A DNA stretch of 64,000 bases from the NCBI RefSeq assembly GCF_001543895.1, contig NZ_JYIJ01000014.1, positions 186,001 to 250,000 on the forward strand, written 5' to 3'. The position numbers and the translations under genes are program-made. Source of the DNA: Carbonactinospora thermoautotrophica. GTDB lineage: Bacteria > Actinomycetota > Actinomycetes > Streptomycetales > Carbonactinosporaceae. Of the stretch, positions 1 through 8,446 are shown in pieces (positions within the stretch are counted from its first letter, which is position 1; each line of letters opens with the position of its first letter). The notes beneath the pieces are model-generated. The model was given only the letters and a program-made list of their open reading frames with translations, was not told the DNA's origin and made no database searches.

Positions 1-237
1 GCGCAGGTTCTGGATCTGGGCGACCGTGTCGTTGAGTAGCAGGTGCAGCCGCTGCGACATGGTCCGGTACGCGCCCGCCAGCAGCGGGGAGGCCTCCAGC
101 CCCCCGAGCTTGCCGCCGTCCAGCCCGCTGCCGTGCACCGCCCGCTGCGCGGTGCGGTCGAACTCGTCGACGAGGCCCTGCAGCTTGGTCGCGAACCGTT
201 CGAGCGTGTCCAGATCGACGTGGAAGGAGTCAGCCAC
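1..237 (-). CDS. ESX/WXG100-like protein, N-terminal part (runs off window)
   Basis: The minus strand is open from a GTG at 237 to the window edge (79 codons), preceded by a G-rich ribosome site in GTGATTGACGGGGGG. The start reads VADSFHVDLDTLERFATKLQ, and the rest is a helical, charged segment with an LGGLEASPLLAGAY stretch. This resembles the small helical proteins exported by actinobacterial type VII systems or the N-terminal domain of larger ESX-associated proteins. The gene is cut by the window edge, so length and any C-terminal domain are unknown. Family assignment is by appearance only. Confidence 0.6.
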   Translation of the reverse strand, partial: MADSFHVDLDTLERFATKLQGLVDEFDRTAQRAVHGSGLDGGKLGGLEASPLLAGAYRTMSQRLHLLLNDTVAQIQNLR

Positions 238-503
238 CGGAACCCCCCGTCAATCACTGTCCATGTGATCAGGAAAGGTACCTGCGAGGGGTGACTACGG
301 CAAAAGCACAACCCCTGACCACGGGCCTTTTCGGTCCCTATTGCGAAGAACCGGCCAGTCCCCGGACCGGGTGACGCGCGTCGCACGCGGGCGGCACCAC
401 CTCCTCGGCCGGCGCGTGCCGCGCTACGTAGCGGCTTCGATCACTTGGCGGCAGGGCAGCCGCCGGCGGAAAGTCCTGCCGCGCAGATCGCGAAGGGAGG
501 ACC

Positions 504-785
504 ATGCCGGACACCACGACCGCCGCGGCCCGCACGCCGAACCTCGTCCTGCGGAGCATCCGCCACCAGATGTGCCTGAGCCAGGCCGAGTTCGCCGAGG
601 AGATCGTCCGGGTCGCCCGCGAGATGGGGCTGAGCCTGGCTTGTGACGAGAAGCGGGTCGGCCGGTGGGAGCGCGGGGAGGTGCGCTGGCCGCAGCCCGC
701 CTACCGCCGGGTGCTCAAGGCCCTGACCGGGCGGCCGGCCCAGGAGCTGGGCTTCGTCCCGCCGTACGAGGAGACGCCGGCGTGA
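504..785 (+). CDS. Small XRE-family helix-turn-helix regulator
   Basis: A 93-residue protein, with a GAAGGGAGGA ribosome site just before the ATG. Residues about 17-75 form a helix-turn-helix of the Cro/C1 type: IRHQMCLSQAEFAEEI is followed by KRVGRWERGEV, the usual 'hxxWExG' recognition helix ending. It contains only this DNA-binding unit plus a short proline-rich tail. Such small XRE proteins are common in actinobacteria next to secreted or ESX-type genes. Target and ligand cannot be inferred. It stands alone, with the ESX-like gene divergent upstream. Confidence 0.75.
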   Translation: MPDTTTAAARTPNLVLRSIRHQMCLSQAEFAEEIVRVAREMGLSLACDEKRVGRWERGEVRWPQPAYRRVLKALTGRPAQELGFVPPYEETPA

Positions 786-824
786 CGCGGCTGCCGAGAC
801 CGGTTACCGCGATGACGTGCCCGG

Positions 825-1304
825 TCAACTGTCTGTCCGCTGCTCGCTGTTCCGTTGGCTGCGCTGTACGCCGGCCTGTACGCCGGCGCGGCCCTCATCG
901 CGCGGGCCGCGTGCAGGCCGGCTGGCCTTGCCAGCGGTCGCGGCGTCGTAGCGTTTGCGCGCGGCCAGCACGTCGCTGATGTGTTCGAGCGCCCACGCCT
1001 CCAGCGCGTCGAGCGGGGGGAGCAGTGTCTGACCGAGGTCGGTCAGCTCGTACTCGACGTGCGGGGGGATGACCGGATGCACGGTGCGGCGCACCAGGCC
1101 GTCGCGCTCCAGGGCGCGCAGCGTCGCGGTGAGCATCTTCTGCGACACTCCCTCGATGCGCCGCGCCAACTCCGTGTAGCGCAGCGGTCCGTCCCGCAGC
1201 GCGCCGACGACGAGGACCGTCCAACGGTCACCGATGCGGTCGAGCACTTGGCGGGTCGGGCACTCCTTCAGGTACGGGTTCCACTCTGGCTGCCCCTCGC
1301 TCAC
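825..1304 (-). CDS. HxlR-family redox regulator (QorR-like)
   Basis: A 159-residue winged-helix regulator. The GTG at 1304 is chosen because AAGGAG lies 9 bases upstream; the GTG two codons earlier is too close to that site. The N-terminus reads EWNPYLKECPTRQVLDRIGD, with the single conserved Cys (residue 15) that senses oxidants or quinones in HxlR proteins such as QorR and YodB. The winged helix then runs through TELARRIEGVSQKMLTATLR. It is divergent from a QorB-like NAD(P)H quinone reductase, the same arrangement as E. coli ytfH/ytfG and Corynebacterium qorR/qor2. Repression of itself and its neighbour, released by Cys oxidation, is therefore a reasonable inference. Confidence 0.85.
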   Translation of the reverse strand: MSEGQPEWNPYLKECPTRQVLDRIGDRWTVLVVGALRDGPLRYTELARRIEGVSQKMLTATLRALERDGLVRRTVHPVIPPHVEYELTDLGQTLLPPLDALEAWALEHISDVLAARKRYDAATAGKASRPARGPRDEGRAGVQAGVQRSQRNSEQRTDS

Positions 1305-1332
1305 CTGCACACTCTCCTTTTCGTCTGTATCA

Positions 1333-1344
1333 CACTTCAAAGTG
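1333..1344. promoter_or_regulatory. Candidate operator between HxlR regulator and NmrA-like gene
   Basis: Perfect palindrome CACTTCAAAGTG in the 132-base divergent intergenic region. Position, size and symmetry suit a dimeric HxlR binding site. A related half-site, AGTGCTTACT, follows directly. Confidence 0.5.
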
Positions 1345-1436
1345 CTTACTCTCCAGCAGGAATCGACTCTCTGTTGTTCCCGTTGGCCTGGTGGGCGCCG
1401 CAGGGCGCGGCGCGTAGGGGACTGAAGGGAGTCTTC

Positions 1437-2300
1437 ATGCCCATCGTCGTTACCGGTGCCACCGGCCAGCTCGGACGTCTCGTCGTCGAGTCGCTGCTCG
1501 AAAAGGTCCCTGCCGAGCAGATCGTCGCCGCCGGCCGCAACGTCAAGAAGGTCGCCGACCTGGCCGAGCGTGGCGTGCAGGTCCGCCGGATCGACTTCGA
1601 CCAGCCCGAGACGCTCACCGCGGCGTTCGCCGGTGCGGACAAGCTGCTGCTGGTCTCCAGCCTGGGTCCAGACGAGCTGCGCATCGTCCAGCACCGTGCC
1701 GCGGTCCAGGCCGCGAAGGACGCTGGTGTGGGGCTGCTCGTCTACACGAGCATCACCGACGCGGACACCTCCCCGCTCACGCTGGCGCGCAACGTGCACA
1801 AGCCGACGGAGCAGGCCATCAAGGAGTCCGGTCTCCGGTATGTGCTGCTGCGCAACGCCATGTACACCGAGAACTGGACCGCGACCCTGCGGCAGGCGGT
1901 CGAGCAGGGCAGCATCGTCGCGAACGCCGGCGACGGCCGCATCGTGACCGCGGCCCGCGCCGACCTCGCCGCCGCAGCCGCCGCCGTGCTCACCGGCGAC
2001 GGGCACGAGGGCAAGACCTACGAGCTGACCGGCACCGAGGCGTGGAGCTTCGCCGACCTCGCCGCGCAGGCTGCCGCGGTGTCCGGCAAGCCGGTGACCT
2101 ACCAGGACGTGTCCGACGAGACGATGCTCAGCATCCTCACCGGCCCGGCCGGGCTCCCGCAGTTCGTCGCTGAGCAGTTCGTCGAGATCCAGGCCGCCAT
2201 CCGTGCCGGGCACCTCGCGCAGAAGACCGACGACCTCGCCATGCTCATCGGCCGCGCCCCGACCGGTTTGGCCAAGGCTGTCGCCGCCGCCCTCGCGTAG
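1437..2300 (+). CDS. NmrA/QorB-like NAD(P)H quinone oxidoreductase
   Basis: 287 residues, ATG with GAAGGGAG upstream. The N-terminal Rossmann motif is IVVTGATGQLGRLVVESLL (GxxGxxG of atypical SDRs). It is followed by AAGRNVKKVADLAERGVQV (NADP selection region), LLVYTSITDAD and the LRYVLLRNAMYTENW motif typical of the QorB/NmrA subgroup. Length matches E. coli QorB (about 286 residues). It probably reduces quinones or similar electrophiles with NAD(P)H in the cytoplasm. Divergent pairing with the HxlR regulator supports this, since the same pair occurs in unrelated bacteria. Confidence 0.85.
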   Translation: MPIVVTGATGQLGRLVVESLLEKVPAEQIVAAGRNVKKVADLAERGVQVRRIDFDQPETLTAAFAGADKLLLVSSLGPDELRIVQHRAAVQAAKDAGVGLLVYTSITDADTSPLTLARNVHKPTEQAIKESGLRYVLLRNAMYTENWTATLRQAVEQGSIVANAGDGRIVTAARADLAAAAAAVLTGDGHEGKTYELTGTEAWSFADLAAQAAAVSGKPVTYQDVSDETMLSILTGPAGLPQFVAEQFVEIQAAIRAGHLAQKTDDLAMLIGRAPTGLAKAVAAALA

Positions 2301-2755
2301 CTCGGCCGTTCACCGGGCTGGGCGGGTCGTCAGCACGGCGCCCCGCCCGGCCCGATGGCGCATGAGCCGCGCGCATCCTGGCTGCCCAGGGTCCTCCGGA
2401 GCTGAGCGGCAAGATCACCTACGGGTGCCTGTCGTAGGCCAGATGGATCTTCGATTGCCAGGGGCCGTGTCGGGGGAGATGTCTCGCCAGTCCGCGCCAG
2501 TACGGATCTTCCACAAGATCCCGTTCGACACCTGGCGGTGATCCCGCCAGCGGTGGATCGGTCGGGAGCGACCTCTTCCCCGCCGGGCCGGTCAGCTCGT
2601 CACTATGCGCCACATCCCGATGGCGACCGACAAGGAGGTATTCTTTCGTTCGCTAACGAAATATATGCGCGTGTTGCCGACCCCCCGTGCCGAGTACCGG
2701 AGGAGGGCCTGTCGCCGGGGGAACAGCAACACCTCGGGCATCTGGGAGGTCCTGC
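2301..2755. other. Non-coding stretch between NmrA-like gene and ctaD, with several small hairpins
   Basis: No convincing gene. It holds GATCTT ccac AAGATC at 2505-2520 and CTGGCGG tgatc CCGCCAG at 2532-2550, two adjacent hairpins that could end transcription from the upstream gene. It also holds the separate 18-base palindrome described at 2644-2661. The last 110 bases are AT-richer than the surroundings and probably carry the ctaD promoter. Confidence 0.4.
2644..2661. promoter_or_regulatory. Candidate operator upstream of ctaD
   Basis: Inverted repeat TTTCGTT cgct AACGAAA with perfect 7-base arms in a locally AT-rich segment, about 95 bases before the ctaD ATG. The shape suits a MarR or TetR dimer; a MarR gene lies downstream of ctaD at 4845. 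The binding protein is unknown. Confidence 0.5.
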
Positions 2756-4416
2756 ATGACCACCGTTACGAAGCCCCAGGAGACGTCGGCCCGGTCGCGC
2801 CCCAGACGGTCCGGACCAGGTGCCGTGGCCGCCCAGTGGCTGAGCAGCACCGATCACAAGGTGATCGGCCACCTGTACCTGATCACCTCGTTCTGCTTCT
2901 TCCTGGTGGCCGGGCTGATGGCACTGATCATCCGCGCGGAGCTGGCGCAGCCGGGCCTGCAGTTCGTGTCGAACGAGCAGTACAACCAGCTGTTCACCAT
3001 GCACGGCACGATCATGCTGCTGATGTTCGCCACGCCCATATTCGCCGGGTTCGCGAACGCGATCATGCCGCTGCAGATCGGCGCCCCGGACGTGGCGTTC
3101 CCGCGGCTGAACATGCTCAGCTACTGGCTGTACCTGTTCGGCAGCCTGATCGCGATGGGCGGGTTCCTCACGCCGGACGGCGCGGCGGACTTCGGGTGGT
3201 TCGCCTACGCGCCGCTGACCGACACCGTCCGCTCGCCGGGCATCGGCGCTGATTTGTGGATCATGGGCCTGGCGCTGTCCGGCCTGGGCACCATCCTCGC
3301 CGCGGTGAACTTCATCACCACGATCATCTGCATGCGCGCCCCGGGCATGACCATGTTCCGGATGCCGATCTTCACCTGGAACGTGCTGCTCACCTCGATC
3401 CTGGTGCTGATGGCGTTCCCGCCGCTGGCGGCGGCGCTGCTGGCGTTGGAGGTCGACCGCAAGTTCGGGGCGCATATCTTCGACGCCGCCAACGGCGGGC
3501 CGATCCTGTGGCAGCACCTGTTCTGGTTCTTCGGCCACCCGGAGGTCTACATCATCCTGTTGCCGTTCTTCGGCATCCTCTCCGAGATCATCCCGGTGTT
3601 TTCCCGCAAGCCGATCTTCGGCTACAAGGGGATGGTCGCGGCCACCATCGCCATCGCGGGCCTGTCGGTGACGGTGTGGGCGCACCACATGTTCGCCACC
3701 GGCGCGGTCATGCTGCCGTTCTTCTCCTTCATGACCTTCCTGATCGCCATCCCCACCGGGGTGAAGTTCTTCAACTGGATCGGCACCATGTGGCGGGGCT
3801 CGCTCACCTTCGAGACCCCGATGCTGTGGGCCATGGGGTCGCTGGTGACCTTCCTGCTGGGCGGGCTGACCGGGGTCATCCTCGCCTCCCCGCCGCTGGA
3901 CTTCCACGTCACCGACAGCTACTTCGTGGTCGCGCACTTCCACTACGTGCTGTTCGGCAGCTCGGTGTTCGGCATGTTCGCCGGCTTCCACTTCTGGTGG
4001 CCGAAGTGGACCGGCAAGATGCTGGACGAGCGACTGGGAAAGATCACTTTTGGACGCTGTTCGTCGGCTTCCACACCACGTTCCTGGTCCAGCACTGGCT
4101 GGGCGCGGCGGGCATGCCCCGCCGCTACTCCGACTACCTGGCCAGCGACGGGTTCACGACCTTGAACATGGTCTCGACCATCGGGTCGTTCCTGCTCGGC
4201 CTGGCGATGCTGCCGTTCTTCTACAACGTGTACAAGACGGCGAAGAAGGGTCGGCGGGTCACCGTGGATGACCCGTGGGGGTACGGCCGGTCGCTGGAGT
4301 GGGCCACCTCCTGCCCCCCGCCGCGGCACAACTTCGCCTCCCTGCCGCGCATCCGGTCCGAGTCCCCGGCCTTCGACCTGCACCACCCCGACTACGTCGC
4401 ACTGGAACACCGGTAA
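2756..4416 (+). pseudogene. ctaD: Cytochrome c oxidase subunit I (ctaD) with single-base frameshift
   Basis: Catalytic subunit of an aa3-type heme-copper oxidase. The ATG at 2756 follows GGAGG. The metal ligands are all present: FTMHGTIM (heme a His), FGHPEVY (CuB His and cross-linked Tyr), VWAHHMF (two CuB His) and VAHFHYV (heme His pair). Near 4045 the frame breaks: the first frame runs into [11 protein letters not shown], while the next frame continues the family sequence as [20 protein letters not shown] to 4416. One missing C (AAGATC-CAC written as AAGATCAC) explains it. The corrected protein would be about 553 residues, normal for the family. There is no ctaC, ctaE or ctaF beside it, so this is an orphan, probably second, copy. 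It may be a true pseudogene or a sequencing error. Confidence 0.85.
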
Positions 4417-4844
4417 CCGCCCGGACGTCGGGGCGGTGCGTGGAGGCAACGCCCCGGCCGACCGGTGCACGGGCGCAGGACCCGTTTGGCAACCTCTGCC
4501 CGCGCCGGCACACTCGACGGAGCTGAAGCTTTCGCACACGCGTGCTAGGCCAACAGCCCCGCTGGCACGCCGAACTCTTCGGCGTGGCGGTCAGCGCCCA
4601 TAAGGCCGGGGTCCGCCGCAGCCTTCATCAGCTCATGCAGTACCTGCGGTCGTAGGACGCCCGGCCATAACTTGTGAGGGCCTCGTGCGCACTAAGGACC
4701 ACGCGACGCCTCGAACCTGGTCGAGGGCGATCGCCTATACTGAGATGCCTTGGCTCGACAGTACGAATTTGGCGACTACCGGCGCCTTCTTCGGTGATCG
4801 ACGCCCGCGCATTCCTCCAATCCTCCTTCCGGGCAGGCATTACG
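4417..4844. other. Intergenic region with promoter-like element before MarR gene
   Basis: No firm gene. A 37-codon open stretch from GTG 4541 (LGQQPRWHAELFGVAVSAHK) looks partly coding and may be a relic, but I do not recognise it. TATACT at 4736-4741 is a good -10 candidate for the MarR gene, giving a leader of roughly 95 bases. GC content falls from about 4680 onward. Confidence 0.35.
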
Positions 4845-5363
4845 ATGCGCAATGACGACATCATCGACGAGGCCGTCTCACAATGGCGGCGAGAGCGGCC
4901 TGACCTCGACCCATCACCTTTGCATGTCGTGGCCCGCATCGTTCGCTTGGCGCAGCTATTGGAGGACGCGGAGAATCGTGCCCTACGCAGTGCCGGGGGC
5001 ATGCCTATTGCGCATTTGGGCGACTTCGACGTCTTGCGGGCCTTGCGTAGCGCGGGATACCCGTACGCGTTGAGCGCCTCTCAGCTACGCAGGGCAATGA
5101 TCATCTCTCCTGCTGGTCTCACCGGTCGGCTAAAGCGCCTCGAACAGGACGGCTGGATCACTCGCACAACAGCACCGGACGATCGCAGAGTCGTATTTGT
5201 CCAGCTGACGCCGGCTGGTGTCGCTGACCTCGACAAGAGACTGGCGGAACACTTTCAATTCGAGGCGGAACTCCTGTCGGCCCTCACCGCGGACGATCGG
5301 CAAGACCTTGGGCGGCTTCTCAAGAAGCTACTCGCCAGCTTGGAGCGACGACTATCGCTTTAG
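4845..5363 (+). CDS. MarR-family transcriptional regulator
   Basis: 172 residues from the ATG at 4845 (MRNDDIIDEAVSQWRRERPD). The winged helix spans about residues 70-125, with LSASQLRRAMIISPAGLTGR as the recognition region and the family-typical DRRVVFVQLTPAG wing. The N- and C-terminal helices provide the dimer interface. Codon use is visibly less GC-biased than in the neighbours (caa, att, gca and gta codons), which suggests more recent acquisition. The oxidase gene upstream carries a MarR-type palindrome, so it is a possible target, but this is inference. Ligand unknown. Confidence 0.85.
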   Translation: MRNDDIIDEAVSQWRRERPDLDPSPLHVVARIVRLAQLLEDAENRALRSAGGMPIAHLGDFDVLRALRSAGYPYALSASQLRRAMIISPAGLTGRLKRLEQDGWITRTTAPDDRRVVFVQLTPAGVADLDKRLAEHFQFEAELLSALTADDRQDLGRLLKKLLASLERRLSL

Positions 5364-5728
5364 CCGTGATCTGGACCACGATCGCGGTGAAGGACCTCTC
5401 CGGGCCGGTGACGCCGTCCGCCCATACCCTCCTCGCCAGGAGCGGTTGGAATCTCAAACTCGGGCAGGCCCGCGACGCGCGTGACGCCTGGTGCCGTACG
5501 AGGCATCGCGGAGCTTCTCGGCCCGTTCTTCAGCTCCTGCTGCTCGCCGCAGTGATCAAGAGCCGGCTCAAGCGAATGCGGTACCGCCGCGGCCTCCTCG
5601 GCGGCTTCATCACCCACACCGGCCTGACCGTCAAACCTTCGTACCCCCGCCATTCAAGTTCGGTAGCATCTTCGATGCTCTTGTCGTGGGATCCATTGGG
5701 GGACGATTCTGCGATCACGGGGGTTCTG
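5364..5728. other. Intergenic region upstream of the ESX-like operon
   Basis: No gene I can support. Several frames are open but have no recognisable motif. A short hairpin AGCATC ttc GATGCT lies at 5665-5679, about 50 bases before the next start, and may affect expression of the operon or its leader. Confidence 0.3.
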
Positions 5729-6112
5729 ATGAGCCGGTTCGACCATGTGCTCAACCCGGATCCGGCGCAACGAGCCGCACCCGGTTCTTCGCCCGTCGCG
5801 ACGCCCGCCGGTGTACCGGCCGGGCAAGTGCGGGTGGAGCCGGCCGCGCTGGAGCAGGCGGCCAGCAAGGCCGGCGCCCTAGAGAACGAGCTGCGTTCGG
5901 TCGATGTCGCGCTGCACACCACCGCCGCGGTACGCGGTTTGGCCGGCTGGGAGACGGCACGCCGCCTGGAGCAGGTCCAGAGCCGCCTGCAGGACCTGGT
6001 CACCGGGCTGGCGAACCGGCTCGGTGGCGTGTCGGAGCGGCTCGCGGCCACGGCCCGCAACTACCGGGATTCGGACGAGGCCGTGCGGCGCCGTTTCGAC
6101 GACGGGCGGTGA
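5729..6112 (+). CDS. Small WXG100/ESX-like helical protein
   Basis: 127 residues, ATG at 5729. After a disordered, Pro/Ala-rich N-terminus of about 35 residues comes a helix-turn-helix hairpin. The turn contains the W in RGLAGWETARRLEQVQ, and helices from about 40 to 120 are rich in Ala, Glu and Arg. This matches the pattern of ESX-secreted proteins. It ends 6 bases before the hydrolase gene, so the two are co-transcribed. A type VII substrate or partner protein is likely, though no YxxxD/E tail is evident beyond YRDSDEAVRRRF near the C-terminus, which partly fits. Confidence 0.6.
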   Translation: MSRFDHVLNPDPAQRAAPGSSPVATPAGVPAGQVRVEPAALEQAASKAGALENELRSVDVALHTTAAVRGLAGWETARRLEQVQSRLQDLVTGLANRLGGVSERLAATARNYRDSDEAVRRRFDDGR

Positions 6113-6118
6113 GCTGCT

Positions 6119-7717
6119 GTGGTGACGTTCCAGGACCTGCGCGACGCCCACATCGGCGGATTACGGGACGCGGCCGATGGATGGCTGCGACTGGCCCGGA
6201 AGGTCAGCCAGTTCGAGGAGCGGGCCAGGGCCGAGGTGACGCGGCCGATCGCCGGGTCCGGCTGGGAAGGGGATGCCGCCGGCGCGGCGCTGGCGGAGTT
6301 GCACCGCGCGGAGCAGGAGATCGCCCTGGCCGCGTTGCTCGTCGAGAACGTACGGCTGACGCTGCAGCGCGCCGCCGAGGAGTTCCAGGCCGCGCAGGAC
6401 GAGTTACGCGGCGTTCTCGACGACGCGGCGGCGTTGCGGTTGCGGGTGCTCGACGACGGGTCCGTCGAACTGCCGCCGCTGGAGGAGTACGAACGCCACG
6501 ATCCCTGGTTCATCCAGCAACGGCTGCAGGCCCAGGCCCGGGAGGTCGCCGAGCGGATCGAGGCGGCGGTACGCAGGGCGACCGAGGCCGATGCCCGGTA
6601 CGCGGCCGCGCTGGCCGAATTCGCCGCGACAGATCCTGCGGCGCCGTACGCGTGGGCGGACGCCGCCGCTGACTCCCGGCTCGCGGCATGCCTCGCCGGG
6701 GTCGACGAGAGCGCTATTCCCTCGCCCGGCACCGACCCCAAGCGCGTGGCGGAGTGGTGGCAGAGCCTGACCGAGGACCAGCGGCGGCTGTACACCCAGT
6801 TGTTCCCGCAGCGCGTCGGTGGACTCGACGGGCTGCCCGCCACCGACCGGGACCAGGCCAACCGGCTGGCGTTGCGGGAGCGGATCGGCGAGTTGGCGAA
6901 CAAGAACCCGTACCTGTTGAGCGACTTCGAGAAACGCGACCTGGCCCGGCTGCGGGCCCTGCAAGCCCGCCTGGAGTCCGGCGGCTACGCGGGCGGACGG
7001 GGCCTGTACCTGCTCGGGTTCGACCCGCACGGCGACGGCAAGGCCATCGTGGCGGTCGGCAACCCGGACACGGCCGCGCACACCGCCGTGTACGTGCCCG
7101 GTACCGCGACCGCCCTCGACGACATGCCCGGCCAGATCAACCGAGCCGAACGGCTCGCCGACAACGCCGACTCCATGACCCGCGATGTGGCGGGTGATGT
7201 CGCCGTCGTCGCGTGGCTCGGGTACGACACTCCCGAAGATCTCGCGCGGGCGACCCAGGAGGGACGAGCGCAGGACGGCGCTGCCGCGCTCGACCGATTC
7301 GTGGACGGGCTGCGGGTCGCGCAGGGCCCCGAGCACCGGCACATCACCGCGCTCGGGCACAGCTACGGCTCGACGCTGGTGGGCGAGACAGCCAGCCGGC
7401 ACGGCCTGGCCGTCGACGACATCGTCACCGCCGGGAGCCCGGGCATGCGCGTCGACCACGCATCCGACCTCGGGATCGACCCGCGACATGTCTGGGCCGG
7501 CGCTGCCGAGGACGACCCGATCTCAGGGTGGGCCGGAAACTTCGTCCACGGGCAAGAGCCCAGCGATCCCGAGTTCGGCGCCAACCGGTTCCACGTCGAC
7601 ACGCACGGCCACAGCGGCTACTGGGATCCGGATACCGAAAGCCTGCGAAATCAGGCCAGGATCATCGCCGGTCTGTACGACAGGGTGACCTACGACCATG
7701 GAAGGCCGCCGCGATGA
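6119..7717 (+). CDS. DUF1023-type alpha/beta hydrolase with ESX-like N-terminus
   Basis: 532 residues; two adjacent GTG codons (6119, 6122) can start it. Residues 1-130 are helical and contain SGWEGDAAGAAL, the WxG turn of WXG100 proteins. Residues about 300-525 form an alpha/beta hydrolase of the DUF1023 family: YVPGTATALDD, VAWLGYDTP and the nucleophile elbow ITALGHSYGSTLVG, with Ser in GHSYGS. The late HVDTHGHSGYWD segment supplies the likely catalytic His. No signal peptide is seen, so export, if any, would be through a type VII route with the upstream small protein. Substrate unknown; an enzyme or toxin acting on lipids or esters is possible. Confidence 0.8.
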   Translation: MVTFQDLRDAHIGGLRDAADGWLRLARKVSQFEERARAEVTRPIAGSGWEGDAAGAALAELHRAEQEIALAALLVENVRLTLQRAAEEFQAAQDELRGVLDDAAALRLRVLDDGSVELPPLEEYERHDPWFIQQRLQAQAREVAERIEAAVRRATEADARYAAALAEFAATDPAAPYAWADAAADSRLAACLAGVDESAIPSPGTDPKRVAEWWQSLTEDQRRLYTQLFPQRVGGLDGLPATDRDQANRLALRERIGELANKNPYLLSDFEKRDLARLRALQARLESGGYAGGRGLYLLGFDPHGDGKAIVAVGNPDTAAHTAVYVPGTATALDDMPGQINRAERLADNADSMTRDVAGDVAVVAWLGYDTPEDLARATQEGRAQDGAAALDRFVDGLRVAQGPEHRHITALGHSYGSTLVGETASRHGLAVDDIVTAGSPGMRVDHASDLGIDPRHVWAGAAEDDPISGWAGNFVHGQEPSDPEFGANRFHVDTHGHSGYWDPDTESLRNQARIIAGLYDRVTYDHGRPPR

Positions 7718-8226
7718 CCAAAGCAGCCCGGAACTGGCTGGCGGTTGTCACTTGCATCGTTGCCGCGCTCACCTGCGGCGGGTGCGGTTCTACCAAGGAC
7801 GAGCCCATGCGTGTGATGGCAGAAGACGAAGCAACCCGTATCGCTGAGCAGCATGCTCAAGCGGTCATCAAGGTGATCGCTCCCGCTCAGAAGCCCGACC
7901 CCGGAGGCAGCGGCTCAGCCCCTTGCGAAGGTCGCGGTGGTGAGATCGCCAAGGACGGGCGTTACTACGTGCAGCACATTTACCAGGTGCCCGTGTCACC
8001 TGACCGGCAGATCGCGACGTTGGAGCGGTTGCGTGATCACTGGCGACAGGCCGGATACGAGATCCAGCGGTTCCGCGTATTCCCGGACGGCAAGGGCGGG
8101 GAGGTAGCAGCCCGCAACGCCCAGGATGGATACCAGATCTCGGTCGAGACAACTGACCCGCCCACCGCTGTCTCGTTGGCCGTGTACTCACCCTGCCTGA
8201 TGCCTCCCGGCAAGGTATCCGGCTGA
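7714..8226 (+). CDS. Small putative lipoprotein
   Basis: 170 residues; its ATG overlaps the hydrolase stop (ATGA), so it is translationally coupled. The N-terminus MTKAARNWLAVVTCIVAALT is followed by CGGCGSTKDEP: a positively charged start, hydrophobic core and Cys cluster that fit a lipoprotein signal. The mature part has two further Cys (near SAPCEGRGG and YSPCLMPP), perhaps forming a disulfide, and a mixed alpha/beta sequence. I do not recognise a family. Its position suggests an immunity or accessory protein for the hydrolase at the cell surface, which is speculative. Confidence 0.7.
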   Translation: MTKAARNWLAVVTCIVAALTCGGCGSTKDEPMRVMAEDEATRIAEQHAQAVIKVIAPAQKPDPGGSGSAPCEGRGGEIAKDGRYYVQHIYQVPVSPDRQIATLERLRDHWRQAGYEIQRFRVFPDGKGGEVAARNAQDGYQISVETTDPPTAVSLAVYSPCLMPPGKVSG

Positions 8227-8446
8227 GGGGCTAATCCCGCTGCGAATTTCTATCGCTTTCATCCTGAACGTAAGCAAAGTAATAAGTTCACGGCAATACA
8301 GGCGGCTCTGTTTCGACCGCACAGCAGGCCAGGAACGCGGGCGGGCCCGGTCTCCGGCCGAGGTGCGATCGCCGACGATCGTGAACGGTAGCGTTGGTGA
8401 GGACACGCGCTGCCGGGACGCGCGGTAAGGCTCGAATCGGGGAGGA

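Noticed and set aside
2603-3991. Long minus-strand frame of His/Arg/Glu-rich sequence
   Set aside because: Shadow of ctaD, low-complexity translation.
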